Below the pieces are notes generated by a model that worked only from the letters and a program-made list of their open reading frames with translations, was not told the origin of the DNA and did no database searches. From NCBI GenBank assembly GCA_920105625.2, contig OV050030.1, forward strand, positions 94,618,652-94,682,651: 64,000 nucleotides of DNA, read 5' to 3'. Below are positions 42,797 through 54,386 of this stretch, in pieces (the first letter of the stretch is position 1; each line of letters opens with the position of its first letter). This DNA is from Clusia tigrina (taxonomy: Eukaryota; Arthropoda; Insecta; Diptera; Clusiidae). The position numbers and the translations under genes are program-made.

Positions 42797-44900
42797 TTGG
42801 CCGACTGGGACAAGTTCGAACACGACTGCATAATTCATCAGGAAACCTCGAGAATCCAAAAAATCATCCGCTCCGCTGTCAATCAAACTATCCCTCAATC
42901 CTCCTCCAAACCAGTCAAACCAACACCCTTATGGTGGAACGATCAACTTCTGGCACTAAGGCATCGCAAACAACTGGCATGGCGCGAATTCAAACGCACT
43001 CGTTCCTCTTCAAACCTCATCGAGTACAAAAAATCCAATACGAATGGCCGTAAAGCCAAAGTTGCTAAACTTCTCTGCTTCCAAAAATTCACTAGCCCAA
43101 TCAATATCTCTTCTTCTCCAAGAAAAATCTGGGCTGACATAAAAAGACTATCTGGTTTACCATCTTCCTTCCCTATATCTTCCCTTAAGTCCTCTCGTGG
43201 TAATCTACTGTATCCACAAGTTATAGCCCTAGAATTTGCTTGTAATTTTTCCAACTCTTCCTCCGATCCCAGTTTCCCTCCTGAATTCTCCGCTAGTAAA
43301 CTTTCTCTGCTCTCTTCCACCCGCTATCCCCCTCTGAACCTATCTGCATCGGCCAAGTTGTTAGATGCTGATTTATATTTACTTGAACTCCATTCCGCAC
43401 TCTCAACAGTCAAAGGCAAAAGACCTTGGATTGATAAAATATCTTACCCCATCATTAAGCACCTCCCTCCCTTCCATCTCTCCCGTCTTCTCACTCATTA
43501 TAATAAAATCTTCAGTACTGGCAACTACCACATTCCTTGGGAGACAAGTGCTGCCATTCCCATTTTAAAACCTGGTAAACCTCCGTGCTAAGTTAGTAGC
43601 TACCGTCCTATATCTCTTCTGCCCTGTCGAGGTAAATTAATGGAAAAAATCTTGCTACCGGATCTCCTGGTACGTCCACACAAACAAACTTATTCACCAT
43701 AACCAGGTTGCATTCAAGAAGGGGCAGGGAAAAATTGACGCACTCCTGCACCTGGATCACTTTATTTCTGACCCATTGTCTAGCAAAAATCACATATCGT
43801 TGCTCTCGTAAGCCTTTTTAGAAGCGTTTGATCGGATTGGTACCAATGTTGTATTAAGACAACTTAACAAATGGAAGGTTGGTCCTCGTATATACAACTT
43901 TGTAAAATCATTTCTCTCCAAAAGTAAAATTAGAGTTCTCATATCCAATGTCCCCTCCCCTATTCTCCCTCTTGATAACGGCACCTCGCAAGGTTCCCCC
44001 CTTTCGGTTATCCCCTTTATTATCGCATTTGAGAAAATCAGCATTAGCTTATCTGATTTCCCCAATGTCGGTCATCAAATATGCTGATGACATATTGTTA
44101 TTTTCAAAATCTTCCAACTTAACTACGGTTATGTCGTCCTTTGCTGAAATCCTGTCCCTCTTATCCACATGGTCCCGTTCTTCAGGCGCTTCAATTTCAT
44201 CTTCCAAATTATTACATATTTGTAAGAAACGACATTGTAATATCCCCACGCTTACCTTTAATAATGTTAATATCTCATGTTTAAATAGCCTTAAGTTTCT
44301 TGGTATTGTATTAGACTCTAAGTACTCATTCAAACAACATTGTCAATATGTTAGAGACAGACTCTATGCTAACTTAAACATTATTAAATATCTATCAAGT
44401 AAGCGCTCGCTAATCGGTTCGGCTCTACTCGTGAATGTCACCAGGGCTCTCATCTTGTCGATCATCAACTATGGATTAGCAATATATGGACACCACGCGA
44501 AAAATAATCTTAAGATGCTGGCTGCACCTTACCACACTGCTGTTCGTAGATCTCTGCGTGCATTTCCTACGTCACCCATAAAAAACATCTTGGCCGAATC
44601 TGGACTTCCTTTCTTAAACGATAACATGGAAGACAGCATCCGTAAACTTTATCCGAAGCTAATCATCAGCGCCAACTTCGCTCTGCAAAAGGATTTCTAC
44701 TCAGCTGCGTCACGAAAACGATTGCCAAAGATCTCATCTTCAATTTATAAATGCGCCATGTTTGCGAAAGAAAATGAGTTACCCATTAAAATATCTCTAC
44801 CTTGGAAGAATCATCACCCCCCATGGTCATTGAAGAAATCATCATTCATCAACGACCTGATTCATCTTCCTAAATCCAGCACTCCAAGCTCTGTATATAA
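42797..44900 (+). pseudogene. LINE I reverse transcriptase, broken
   Basis: 42797-43591 holds the pre-RT and finger region (AIPILKPGKPP). A stop precedes SSYRPISLLPCRGKLMEKIL, which is followed by frameshifts (43610-43940). From 43948 the frame is open. The catalytic YADD is at about 44080 (VIKYADDILLFSK), followed by FLGIVLDSKYSFKQH and the thumb (SLIGSALLVNVTRALILSII). The GTSQGSPLS block just before lies in another frame. Confidence 0.85.
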
Positions 44901-45657
44901 AGCCCTATTCTCGGAAGTAGCAGCTGTCTTCAAATCGACCGGTTGGCAATTCATTTTCACTGACGGATCTAAAGCAGCCAACACAGTCTTTGCTGCAGTG
45001 CGAGAAAAAGATAATCCAATATCATATGGTATGCTATTTCCTTTTTGTTCAGTTTTCACAGCGGAAGCCACAGCAATTCTTCACGCCGTTCAGTACTCCA
45101 AGCAAAATAAAGGAAAGTACGTCATTTGCACAGACAGCTTGTCCTGCTTCCAAGCACTAAAAAACTGCAGTAATTCGAACTACATGATTAGTAGCATAAG
45201 AGAAATTCTGATGGCTTTTCCAAACAAACTTAGAATCGTGTGTGTGCCTGGCCATTCGGGCATCATCGGCAACACACTTGCGGATACAACTGCCAAAGAA
45301 ATGATAAACACTCCCACAACTACCTCCATTTTCTTCATAAAGAGTGATATCCATCGCCTTATAGCTCAGCAGAGAAATACTAAGATAGCGGTTGAGTGGA
45401 TGAGGTATAACCACCACTATTCCAGACTCAAGCTTAACCGCTCTAAAAATTGCTACCCGACGTCCATTATGGCTAACTACATCACTCCTTATACTCAACT
45501 TCGTATTGGACACACTATCATCACCAACGCACACATGGATGGTAGTCGTCTTAGCCAATGCCCATTCTGCGAATCAACTGTCAGCGTGATACACCTGAAC
45601 TGGAAAACCACAGATATCAAAATTTTAATAACACCGATCCACTTCTACTTCTCATGA
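44901..45657 (+). pseudogene. LINE I RNase H and C-terminal region
   Basis: In the same open frame as the YADD block. RNase H has FTDGSKAANTVFA, EATAILHAVQYS, ICTDSLSCFQAL and VPGHSGIIGNTLAD, i.e. the D-E-D-(H)-D catalytic set. A C-terminal CPFCES...H motif recalls the terminal knuckle of I factors. The frame ends at 45657. An RNase H after the reverse transcriptase is what places this LINE in the I group. Confidence 0.85.
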
Positions 45658-45815
45658 ATCCAACTGCCGATAATATCACCAAAATTTACAATTTTCTCAG
45701 GGATACTGATTTACCTCGCCGCATTTAAACCAGCCCTCATTCAACCGCCAGCCGAAAGTCGCTGCTGCTAGCGCTGCTTAGTATAGCTTATTTAATAATT
45801 GTTTTTACTATGTAA

Positions 45816-46137
45816 GCTTTAATAAAATAAAATAAAAATAAAAAGTCTATTAGGTAGAAATTGTAATGAATAAATAAATTGTAAAATGAAAATAAAAACA
45901 AAAAAGAAGAAATACTAAAAAAGTCCAATACCATAAAAAACAATAAAGAAAAAACTATAATAAAAATAATAGATAAAAAAGGGACGGAATATTTAGGGAC
46001 CATTATGAAAAAAAATAAAAATAAAAAATAAAATAAAATAAAAAAATTTGATAAAAAAGCAAAACACAAAAACTAACAAAAAACAAAAAAGAGAGAAAAT
46101 AATACAGAAACAATAAAAGATAGAACAAACAATAAGA
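45816..46137. other. A-rich low-complexity region
   Basis: Mostly A and T with ataaaa and aaaaaacaaa runs, following the LINE tail; no gene seen. It contains the insertion site of the BEL array. Confidence 0.7.
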
Positions 46138-46142
46138 ACCCA

Positions 46143-46870
46143 TGTTTGGGAGTTTTTATACCCAAACAACATTTTTATGGGTATTCGTATTTATCTCCAT
46201 TTAATTCCAAAATCCCCACTCTGGTCAGCACTGCAGCCTCATCATCATCTTCACATAATTACATATGTTTCAAAACATACATATTTACATTACTTCTTGT
46301 CATTTAAATGCATTTATCAGTCTAATTCTGAACAAATAATAACTGTTATAGTTTTGCTGCCTCCGTCTGTCGAACTGACGGTCATCGTCTTATATGCTTG
46401 CATTAGCAACAGCACTAACGGCTTCCTGGCTGCTGTTTTGTTATTGTTTCATTTGCCTTATAATTTGTTGCTACTTTTCTTCGCGAAGAAGATTTAAATA
46501 CTTTTTGCATGTTTTGCTTTAAATAAAATAACTGAAAGTTTTTGTTGATATTTTTTATAGAAGGTTCGTGAGGAATTTTGGCAGAAATAAAAAGAGCAGT
46601 TGGTGACAAGAATGTGATGTGAATGTGTGTAAAATTTTTAGCTCTCGCAGCAAATAAAATAAATTAAAGTAACTGAATAAATATTTGAAATAGCAGATAT
46701 TAAAATTAACAATGTAACTGAAATACATACAAAGAAAAAATATTAACTAAATACACTAGTCTACAAAATTTTAGATTAAAAACTATAAAAAAAATAAAAT
46801 ATGAGAAATCTTTGAAGCTCACTTCTTATGAACCCCTCGTCTAAGTTTTCGAGAAGAAAACTCTCCTACA
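46143..46870 (+). repeat. BEL-J LTR1 (outer 5' LTR)
   Basis: 728 bp, TGTTTGGG...CTCCTACA. It is 34 bp longer than LTR2-4 (extra block near 46425-46465) and has private substitutions in its left two thirds. The right end matches LTR2 and LTR3. A hairpin-forming start (tgtttgggag...acccaaaca) is shared by all four. Confidence 0.93.
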
Positions 46871-47012
46871 TTAAAAGTGGTGCCATAGCCCGGGATCTGT
46901 CCTCGTGCTGACACAAATCCCTTAAATTCTTAACCCAAAATTACTGCCGTCGTGCGACGGATAACATAACCTATTTTGTTGCATCGAATTTCATGCTCAA
47001 ATTCACAACAAA
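46871..47012 (+). other. BEL-J leader, copy 1
   Basis: The candidate primer-binding site begins at tggtgccatagcccggga, seven bases after the LTR; I cannot name the tRNA with confidence. The leader is short and leads to the gag ATG at 47013. Identical leaders occur at 51623-51764 and 56375-56516. Confidence 0.55.
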
Positions 47013-47816
47013 ATGGAGTCAATTGATGCTGCAATTGAAGAACAAAAAGGTAAACACAAACATATTCAACGTTTAAATACCTCTTTTGCTACTAAACCGA
47101 ATGAAGCCAAAACTAAGGGGTATGTACAAACCGTTTTGGAGGATTTGGAACAAAACTTTCGTTTGTTCAAAGATGGCCACGACCAAGTTATGTTCAACGT
47201 ACGGGAAAACTCGATTGCTGAAAAGGATGTGCCATACCTAAGTACAGATGTGTATTATACATGTTATGATACAAATATTTTATTAAAAACAACTTTATTT
47301 GATCTAATGTTTGAATTTGATTCTCCACAGACTCCAACCGTCCAGCCCAACCGTTCCAGTACTTTCGCCACAAGCAGCCGAAATGAAACGTTCATCGCTG
47401 GAGCCAGACTGCAAAAAATTAACCTGCCGACATTTTCTGGAGATTATCTCGAGTGGATTTCTTATCGAGACACATTTTTATCGCTTGTTCATCACAGCCC
47501 CTCGCTTACGAATATTCAAAAATTTTTATATCTACAAAGCTCGTGCACTGGTACACCTCTTTCGATTGTCAACGAATATCCAACTGCTGATTTTAGCTAC
47601 GATATTGCGTGGGAAGCACTCGAGAGGAGATTTCATAACGAAAGGAAGCTTGTCGATCAAATTCTTAACCGCCTGTTTTCAATCCCGCCTTTGTCAGGTA
47701 ATGTGCAATCAGTAAAACAGTTACTTGATACCACCAGAAGTGGCTTAGCTCAACTTGAAGCACTTAAAATTGATACCACTACATGGGATTCGATCTTAGT
47801 CTACATGACGTTATAA
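47013..47816 (+). pseudogene. gag: BEL-J Gag N-terminal part, copy 1
   Basis: 267 codons from ATG 47013. An N-terminal helical part is followed by the BEL Gag domain (LPTFSGDYLEWISYRDTFLS, LTNIQKFLYLQSS, AWEALERRFHNERKLVDQIL). A TAA at 47814-47816 ends it, but the frame's homology continues directly after (KFDVQTCKEWELPLKAI). The stop is shared by all three copies, so it predates the amplification. No function is likely without readthrough. Confidence 0.88.
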
Positions 47817-47891
47817 AAGTTTGATGTTCAAACTTGTAAGGAGTGGGAGCTGCCCCTTAAAGCTATTACAACGATACCACCCATCAAAGAA

Positions 47892-48689
47892 ATGCTTGTC
47901 TTTTTAGAAACAACTTTTCGGGCTCTTGAATGCGTTCAAGATGAAAGCCATTTCAACCCACACAAAAGTAATAAAGACAAAAATTATGAGAATCGTCGTA
48001 AGCCAACGAAAACTATACGAGCCCACACAGCTACTTCTACAATGTTGGATGAAAACTGCCCGTGCTGCAATAAACGTCATCCATTATACAAATGTTTTAA
48101 ATTTGCAACGATATCTTCAGCAGAGAAGAAAAACATCGTTAATCAACATCGGTTGTGCAGAAATTGCCTTCGATCTGGACATCTACAGGCTACTTGTAAG
48201 TTAAAATCAGTATGCCAAACTTGTAATGAGCCACTACACACGGAGCAAAATTTTCCAAAAGCTTGTAAAATACTCCGCTCAGACACATATGCTGATGACG
48301 TCATATCAGGAGCGGATAATTTTGAGGATGCTCTACAATTACAGCAACAACTTTGCTCACTTTTGAAATCTGGTGGATTTCACCTTCGGAAATGGAATTC
48401 CAACTCTTCACGATTACTTAATCATATTCCAGAAGAAGATCGTGAAAAGAAAGACCTATTTACACTAAACCAACCAAACATGGCGAAAGCTCTTGGTCTT
48501 TATTGGGACATTACGAATGATTCGATTTGTTTTACAAAAAATTTTACTTTTTCTAATACTGTCACTAAACGTACTTTGCTTTCAGATGCAGCAAAATTAT
48601 TTGATCCCCTAGGATGGTTATCTCCCACAACTATCAAAGCAAAAATTATGTTCCAGCCGCTGTGGAAATTAAAACACGATTTGGGATGA
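47892..48689 (+). pseudogene. BEL-J zinc-knuckle Gag end fused to reverse transcriptase, copy 1
   Basis: A 265-codon frame. Residues about 50-115 are Gag zinc-binding sequence (CPCCNKRHPLYKC, CRNCLRSGHLQATC, CQTCNEPLH). At about residue 127 it jumps to the reverse transcriptase active site (TYADDVISGAD), skipping the protease and the first part of the polymerase. The connection region (AAKLFDPLGWLSPTTIKAKI) follows, with a TGA at 48687-48689. The jump is an in-frame deletion common to all three copies. Confidence 0.88.
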
Positions 48690-49634
48690 TACACTACCAC
48701 AGACAACCCAATCTGAATGGGTAAACTTTCGATCAACTCTGAAGTGGCTTGAAAAAATACATATCTACAAAATCAACAATTGACCTTCACGGATTTAGTG
48801 ATGCATCACAAACTGCCTACGCTGCTGTGGTATACGCACGAATTATAACCGAATCTGGTGAGGCAATTACAAATTAATTACAAAGGTTGCACTTTTAAAA
48901 AATGAAACAATTCCCAGGCTGGAATTATGTGCTGCTACACTTTTAGCATAATTGGTTGCTAAAATTAAATTAAACAACGACTTCAATATTGGGCGAATCG
49001 TGTACTGGACGGATAGCACCATCGTTCTTGCGTGGCTCAAAAATTATCACAGACGGTTGGAAGTCTACGTAGCAAATAGGGTGGCACAAATTCATAAAAT
49101 TTGCGACGTCACCGAATGGAGATATGTTGCATCAGCTGATAACCCAGTAGATTGCGCTTCTCGCGGTATACTTCCTGAATAACTCAGTAAACATTTACTA
49201 TAGTGGAATGGTCCACATTGGCTAAAATCAAATTCGGATAACTGGCCTACTTCCCCTACAAATATTGTTATCGATAAATCACCGGTCAACGCTACTACAG
49301 AAGAAAAAATTTACGACAACAGTATTGCAGTTTACTCAGCTAATGCAGAAACAACAACAGAGTTTCTAAATTTTATTTCGAAATACTTCAGCTTCACTAC
49401 ATTGACGCGTGTGATGGCACACATTCTTCGGTATTTCGACAACTTAAAAAGCAAAAAAAAAAGTTTGAAATAAATTTAAGCTTTTTAAAAACATGGGAGC
49501 TTACAAGAGCAAGGAATCATTTAATTCGACTTACACAAGCTATAACATTTCGTAAGGAAATATGCTGCTTAAAATCGAATAAACCTCTTCCTAATAACAG
49601 CCGAATTCTAAAGTTACCACCATTTTTAGATGAA
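48690..49634 (+). pseudogene. pol: BEL-J RNase H and linker, copy 1, broken
   Basis: RNase H blocks appear in different frames: FSDASQTAYAAVVYAR, PRLELCAATLL, then 48952-49182 with YWTDSTIVLAWLKN and WRYVASADNPVDCASRG. A frameshift in a run of A near 49450 joins to the integrase frame, which is open from about there (FLKTWELTRARN). Stops are shared between copies. Confidence 0.85.
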
Positions 49635-50882
49635 TTGGATATTTTAAGAGTTGGTGGTCGCATATCTCAGGCTGAGATTCCATTCCACATGAAGCATCCT
49701 ATACTTTTAACTAAAAAGAATCCTATTTCCATTCTTATCTTTTCAGAAGCACATAAAAAGACTTGTCATGGTAGTCTTTTGTTAATGCAGTCTTATGTTT
49801 CACGACATTATTGGATAGTCTCTGTTCGTGACTTAGCAAAACAGGTCCAGCGAAATTGCATCGTGTACTTCCAGTACAAAACTCAAACTTGTCAGCAGTT
49901 AATGGGTAACCTGCCAGCAGTACGCCTTTTACCAACGCGTGCCTTCAAGCATAGTGGACTAGACTATGCCGGTCCCATCAACATTAAAACATCATCTTTG
50001 AGAACGGCATCTACCTCTAAGGGATATATTTGTCTCTTTATATGTATGTGCATCAAGGCAATACATTTGGAAGCCGTTACCAGCCTTACTGTAGATGCAT
50101 TTCTGGCAGCCTACCGCCGTTTTATTGCTCGTCGTGGAATTTGTACCGACTTGTACTCTGACTGTGGTACAAATTTTGTTGGCGCGAATAAAGAATTACA
50201 AGTCATCTACCAGCAAAATAAACTTTCTCTTCCTGAGCATCTCGCTGAAACACTGGCCAATCAAGGTACGAATTGGCACTTCATCCCTCCTGCTTCGCCT
50301 CATTTTGGTGGACTATGGGAAGCAGGGGTAAAATCTACAAAACATCATTTACGCCGAATAATTAAAGATCGCCTCCTCACGTATGAAGAACTAAGTACGC
50401 TTCTCGCGCAAATTGAAAGCATACTTAACTCTAGGCCTCTTTGTCCAATGTCAACTGATCCCCAAGATCACAACGCGCTCACACCTGCGCACTTTTTGAT
50501 TGTGGAACCAACAGTTTGCGTCCCAGATGAAGATTTAATTGATGCAAACATCGATCGACTTCACCGTTGGAAACAAATCGAACACCTCAAACAACACTTT
50601 TGGGTAAGATGGCAAAAGGAGTACATGTGTCGACTACAATCACGCCCCAAATTTAATAAAATCATCGACAACATTAAAGTTGGTGATGTAGTACTTTTAC
50701 TCCAAGGAAAAAAGGTTCCTGGTCAATGGCCTCTCGCAAAAGTAGAAGAATTGCATCCGGGCCATGATGGTTTGGTTCGAGTTGTTACGCTCTACTGCAA
50801 CGGAAAATACGTCAAACGTCCAATAGCAAAATTATGTCGTTTACCAATAAATGAAGTCACATCATCAGAAGTTATAGAATGA
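49635..50882 (+). CDS. pol: BEL-J integrase with Pao C-terminal domain, copy 1, open frame
   Basis: 415 codons without a stop, reading on from an upstream open segment; the first codon is not a real start. The zinc site has HKKTCH but NCIVY, so the second Cys is Tyr. The catalytic core has GLDYAGP, LYSDCGTNFVG and FGGLWEAGVKS, so D, D and E are present, with Cys for the usual Asn after the second Asp. The C-terminal Pao domain (ALTPAHFLI, HFWVRWQKEYM, GHDGLVRVV) is complete. It would normally be cut from Gag-Pol; here there is no protease and no continuous frame to it. Confidence 0.85.
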   Translation: MDILRVGGRISQAEIPFHMKHPILLTKKNPISILIFSEAHKKTCHGSLLLMQSYVSRHYWIVSVRDLAKQVQRNCIVYFQYKTQTCQQLMGNLPAVRLLPTRAFKHSGLDYAGPINIKTSSLRTASTSKGYICLFICMCIKAIHLEAVTSLTVDAFLAAYRRFIARRGICTDLYSDCGTNFVGANKELQVIYQQNKLSLPEHLAETLANQGTNWHFIPPASPHFGGLWEAGVKSTKHHLRRIIKDRLLTYEELSTLLAQIESILNSRPLCPMSTDPQDHNALTPAHFLIVEPTVCVPDEDLIDANIDRLHRWKQIEHLKQHFWVRWQKEYMCRLQSRPKFNKIIDNIKVGDVVLLLQGKKVPGQWPLAKVEELHPGHDGLVRVVTLYCNGKYVKRPIAKLCRLPINEVTSSEVIE

Positions 50883-50928
50883 TAAATCAACTTGCATATT
50901 AAAAACCGAAGGTTTTTAGCCGGGTGAA

Positions 50929-51622
50929 TGTTTGGGAGTTTTTATACCCAAACAACATTTTTATGGGTATTCGCATTTATCCCCATTTTATTCCAAAATC
51001 CCCACTCTGGTCAGCACTGCAGCCTCATCATCATCTTCACATAATTACATATGTTTCAAAACATACATATTTACATAACTTCTTGTCATTTAAATGCATT
51101 TATCAGTCTAATTCTGAATAAATAATAACTGTTATAGTTTTGCTGCCTCCGTCTGTCAAACTGACGGTCATCGTCTTATATGCTTGCATTAGCAACAGCA
51201 CTAACGGCTTTACAATTTGTTGTTACTTTTCTTCGCGAAGAAGGTTTAAATACTTTTCGCATGTTTTGCTTTAAATAAAATAACTGAAAATTTTTGTTGC
51301 TATTTTTTATAGAAGGTTCGTGAGGAATTTTGGCAGAAATAAAAAGAGCAGTTGGTGACAAGAATGTGATGTGAATGTGTGTAAAATTTTTAGCTCTCGC
51401 AGCAAATAAAATAAATTAAAGTAACTGAATAAATATTTGAAATAGCAGATATTAAAATTAACAATGTAACTGAAATACATACAAAGAAAAAATATTAACT
51501 AAATACACTAGTCTACAAAATTTTAGATTAAAAACTATAAAAAAAATAAAATATGAGAAATCTTTGAAGCTCACTTCTTATGAACCCCTCGTCTAAGTTT
51601 TCGAGAAGAAAACTCTCCTACA
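50929..51622 (+). repeat. BEL-J LTR2 (internal, chimeric)
   Basis: 694 bp. The left part carries LTR4-type bases (no 34-bp block; gttgctatt). The right part carries LTR1-type bases (ttggcag, aattaaagtaactg). The switch lies between 51301 and 51332. Confidence 0.92.
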
Positions 51623-51764
51623 TTAAAAGTGGTGCCATAGCCCGGGATCTGTCCTCGTGCTGACACAAATCCCTTAAATTCTTAACCCAAAATTACTGCC
51701 GTCGTGCGACGGATAACATAACCTATTTTGTTGCATCGAATTTCATGCTCAAATTCACAACAAA

Positions 51765-52568
51765 ATGGAGTCAATTGAAGCTGCAATTGAAGAACAAAAA
51801 GGTAAACACAAACATATTCAACGTTTAAATACCTCTTTTGCTACTAAACCGAATGAAGCCAAAACTAAGGGGTATGTACAAACCGTTTTGGAGGATTTGG
51901 AACAAAACTTTCGTTTGTTCAAAGATGGCCACGACCAAGTTATGTTCAACGTACGGGAAAACTCGATTGCTGAAAAGGATGTGCCATACCTAAGTACAGA
52001 TGTGTATTATACATGTTATGATACAAATATTTTATTAAAAACAACTTTATTTGATCTAATGTTTGAATTTGATTCTCCACAGACTCCAACCGTCCAGCCC
52101 AACCGTTCCAGTACTTTCGCCACAAGCAGCCGAAATGAAACGTTCATCGCTGGAGCCAGACTGCAAAAAATTAACCTGCCGACATTTTCTGGAGATTATC
52201 TCGAGTGGATTTCTTATCGAGACACATTTTTATCGCTTGTTCATCACAGCCCCTCGCTTACGAATATTCAAAAATTTTTATATCTACAAAGCTCGTGCAC
52301 TGGTACACCTCTTTCGATTGTCAACGAATATCCAACTGCTGATTCTAGCTACGATATTGCGTGGGAAGCACTCGAGAGGAGATTTCATAACGAAAGGAAG
52401 CTTGTCGATCAAATTCTTAGCCGCCTGTTTTCAATCCCGCCTTTGTCAGGTAATGTGCAATCAGTAAAACAGTTACTTGATACCACCAGAAGTGGCTTAG
52501 CTCAACTTGAAGCACTTAAAATTGATACCACTACATGGGATTCGATCTTAGTCTACATGACGTTATAA
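51765..52568 (+). pseudogene. gag: BEL-J Gag N-terminal part, copy 2
   Basis: Copy of 47013-47816 with a few substitutions (Glu for Asp near the start, Ser for Asn at the SRLFS position). The same terminal TAA. Confidence 0.88.
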
Positions 52569-52643
52569 AAGTTTGATGTTCAAACTCGTAAGGAGTGGGA
52601 GCTGCCCCTTAAAGCTATTACAACGATACCACCCATCAAAGAA

Positions 52644-53441
52644 ATGCTTGTCTTTTTAGAAACAACTTTTCGGGCTCTTGAATGCGTTCAAGATGAAAGC
52701 CATTTCAACCCACACAAAAGTAATAAAGACAAAAATTATGAGAATCGTCGTAAGCCAACGAAAACTATACGAGCCCACACAGCTACTTCTACAATGTTGG
52801 ATGAAAACTGCCCGTGCTGCAATAAACGTCATCCATTATACAAATGTTTTAAATTTGCAACGATATCTTCAGCAGAGAAGAAAAACATCGTTAATCAACA
52901 TCGGTTGTGCAGAAATTGCCTTCGATCTGGACATCTACAGGCTACTTGTAAGTTAAAATCAGTATGCCAAACTTGTAATGAGCCACTACACACGGAGCAA
53001 AATTTTCCAAAAGCTTGTAAAATACTCCGCTCAGACACATATGCTGATGACGTCATATCAGGAGCGGATAATTTTGAGGATGCTCTACAATTACAGCAAC
53101 AACTTTGCTCACTTTTGAAATCTGGTGGATTTCACCTTCGGAAATGGAATTCCAACTCTTCACGATTACTTAATCATATTCCAGAAGAAGATCGTGAAAA
53201 GAAAGACCTATTTACACTAAACCAACCAAACATGGCGAAAGCTCTTGGTCTTTATTGGGACATTACGAATGATTCGATTTGTTTTACAAAAAATTTTACT
53301 TTTTCTAATACTCTCACTAAACGTACTTTGCTTTCAGATGCAGCAAAATTATTTGATCCCCTAGGATGGTTATCTCCCACAACTATCAAAGCAAAAATTA
53401 TGTTCCAGCCGCTGTGGAAATTAAAACACGATTTGGGATGA
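52644..53441 (+). pseudogene. BEL-J zinc-knuckle/RT fusion, copy 2
   Basis: Same deletion fusion as copy 1. It shares a Leu (SNTLTKR) with copy 3 where copy 1 has Val. Ends at the same TGA. Confidence 0.88.
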
Positions 53442-54386
53442 TACACTACCACAGACAACCCAATCTGAATGGGTAAACTTTCGATCAACTCTGAAGTGGC
53501 TTGAAAAAATACATATCTACAAAATCAACAATTGACCTTCACGGATTTAGTGATGCATCACAAACTGCCTACGCTGCTGTGGTATACGCACGAATTATAA
53601 CCGAATCTGGTGAGGCAATTACAAATTAATTACAAAGGTTGCACTTTTAAAAAATGAAACAATTCCCAGGCTGGAATTATGTGCTGCTACACTTTTAGCA
53701 TAATTGGTTGCTAAAATTAAATTAAACAACGACTTCAATATTGGGCGAATCGTGTACTGGACGGATAGCACCATCGTTCTTGCGTGGCTCAAAAATTATC
53801 ACAGACGGTTGGAAGGCTACGTAGCAAATAGGGTGGCACAAATTCATAAAATTTGCGACATCACCGAATGGAGATATGTTGCATCAGCTGATAACCCAGT
53901 AGATTGCGCTTCTCGCGGTATACTTCCTGAATAACTCAGTAAACATTTACTATAGTGGAATGGTCCACATTGGCTAAAATCAAATTCGGATAACTGGCCT
54001 ACTTCCCCTACAAATATTGTTATCGATAAATCACCGGTCAACGCTACTACAGAAGAAAAAATTTACGACAACAGTATTGCAGTTTACTCAGCTAATGCAG
54101 AAACAACAACAGAGTTTCTAAATTTTATTTCGAAATACTTCAGCTTCACTACATTGACGCGTGTGATGGCACACATTCTTCGGTATTTCGACAACTTAAA
54201 AAGCAAAAAAAAAAGTTTGAAATAAATTTAAGCTTTTTAAAAACATGGGAGCTTACAAGAGCAAGGAATCATTTAATTCGACTTACACAAGCTATAACAT
54301 TTCGTAAGGAAATATGCTGCTTAAAATCGAATAAACCTCTTCCTAATAACAGCCGAATTCTAAAGTTACCACCATTTTTAGATGAA
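53442..54386 (+). pseudogene. pol: BEL-J RNase H and linker, copy 2, broken
   Basis: Same blocks and same breaks as copy 1. A Gly (RRLEGYVAN) and an Ile (KICDITEW) are shared with copy 3, where copy 1 has Val at both positions. Confidence 0.85.

Larger units (their letters stand above)
40910..45815 (+). mobile_element. LINE I: I-clade non-LTR retrotransposon with RNase H, degenerate
   Basis: ORF1 with CCHC knuckles, then an apurinic-type endonuclease, reverse transcriptase and RNase H in order, the I-clade arrangement. It ends in an ataaa-rich tail (from about 45813). Several frameshifts and stops make it inactive, but long open stretches remain. No target duplication was identified. Confidence 0.85.

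Noticed and set aside
47311..47715. 134-codon frame inside BEL-J Gag, in all three units
   Set aside because: Overlaps the true Gag domain in another frame; repeated by duplication only.
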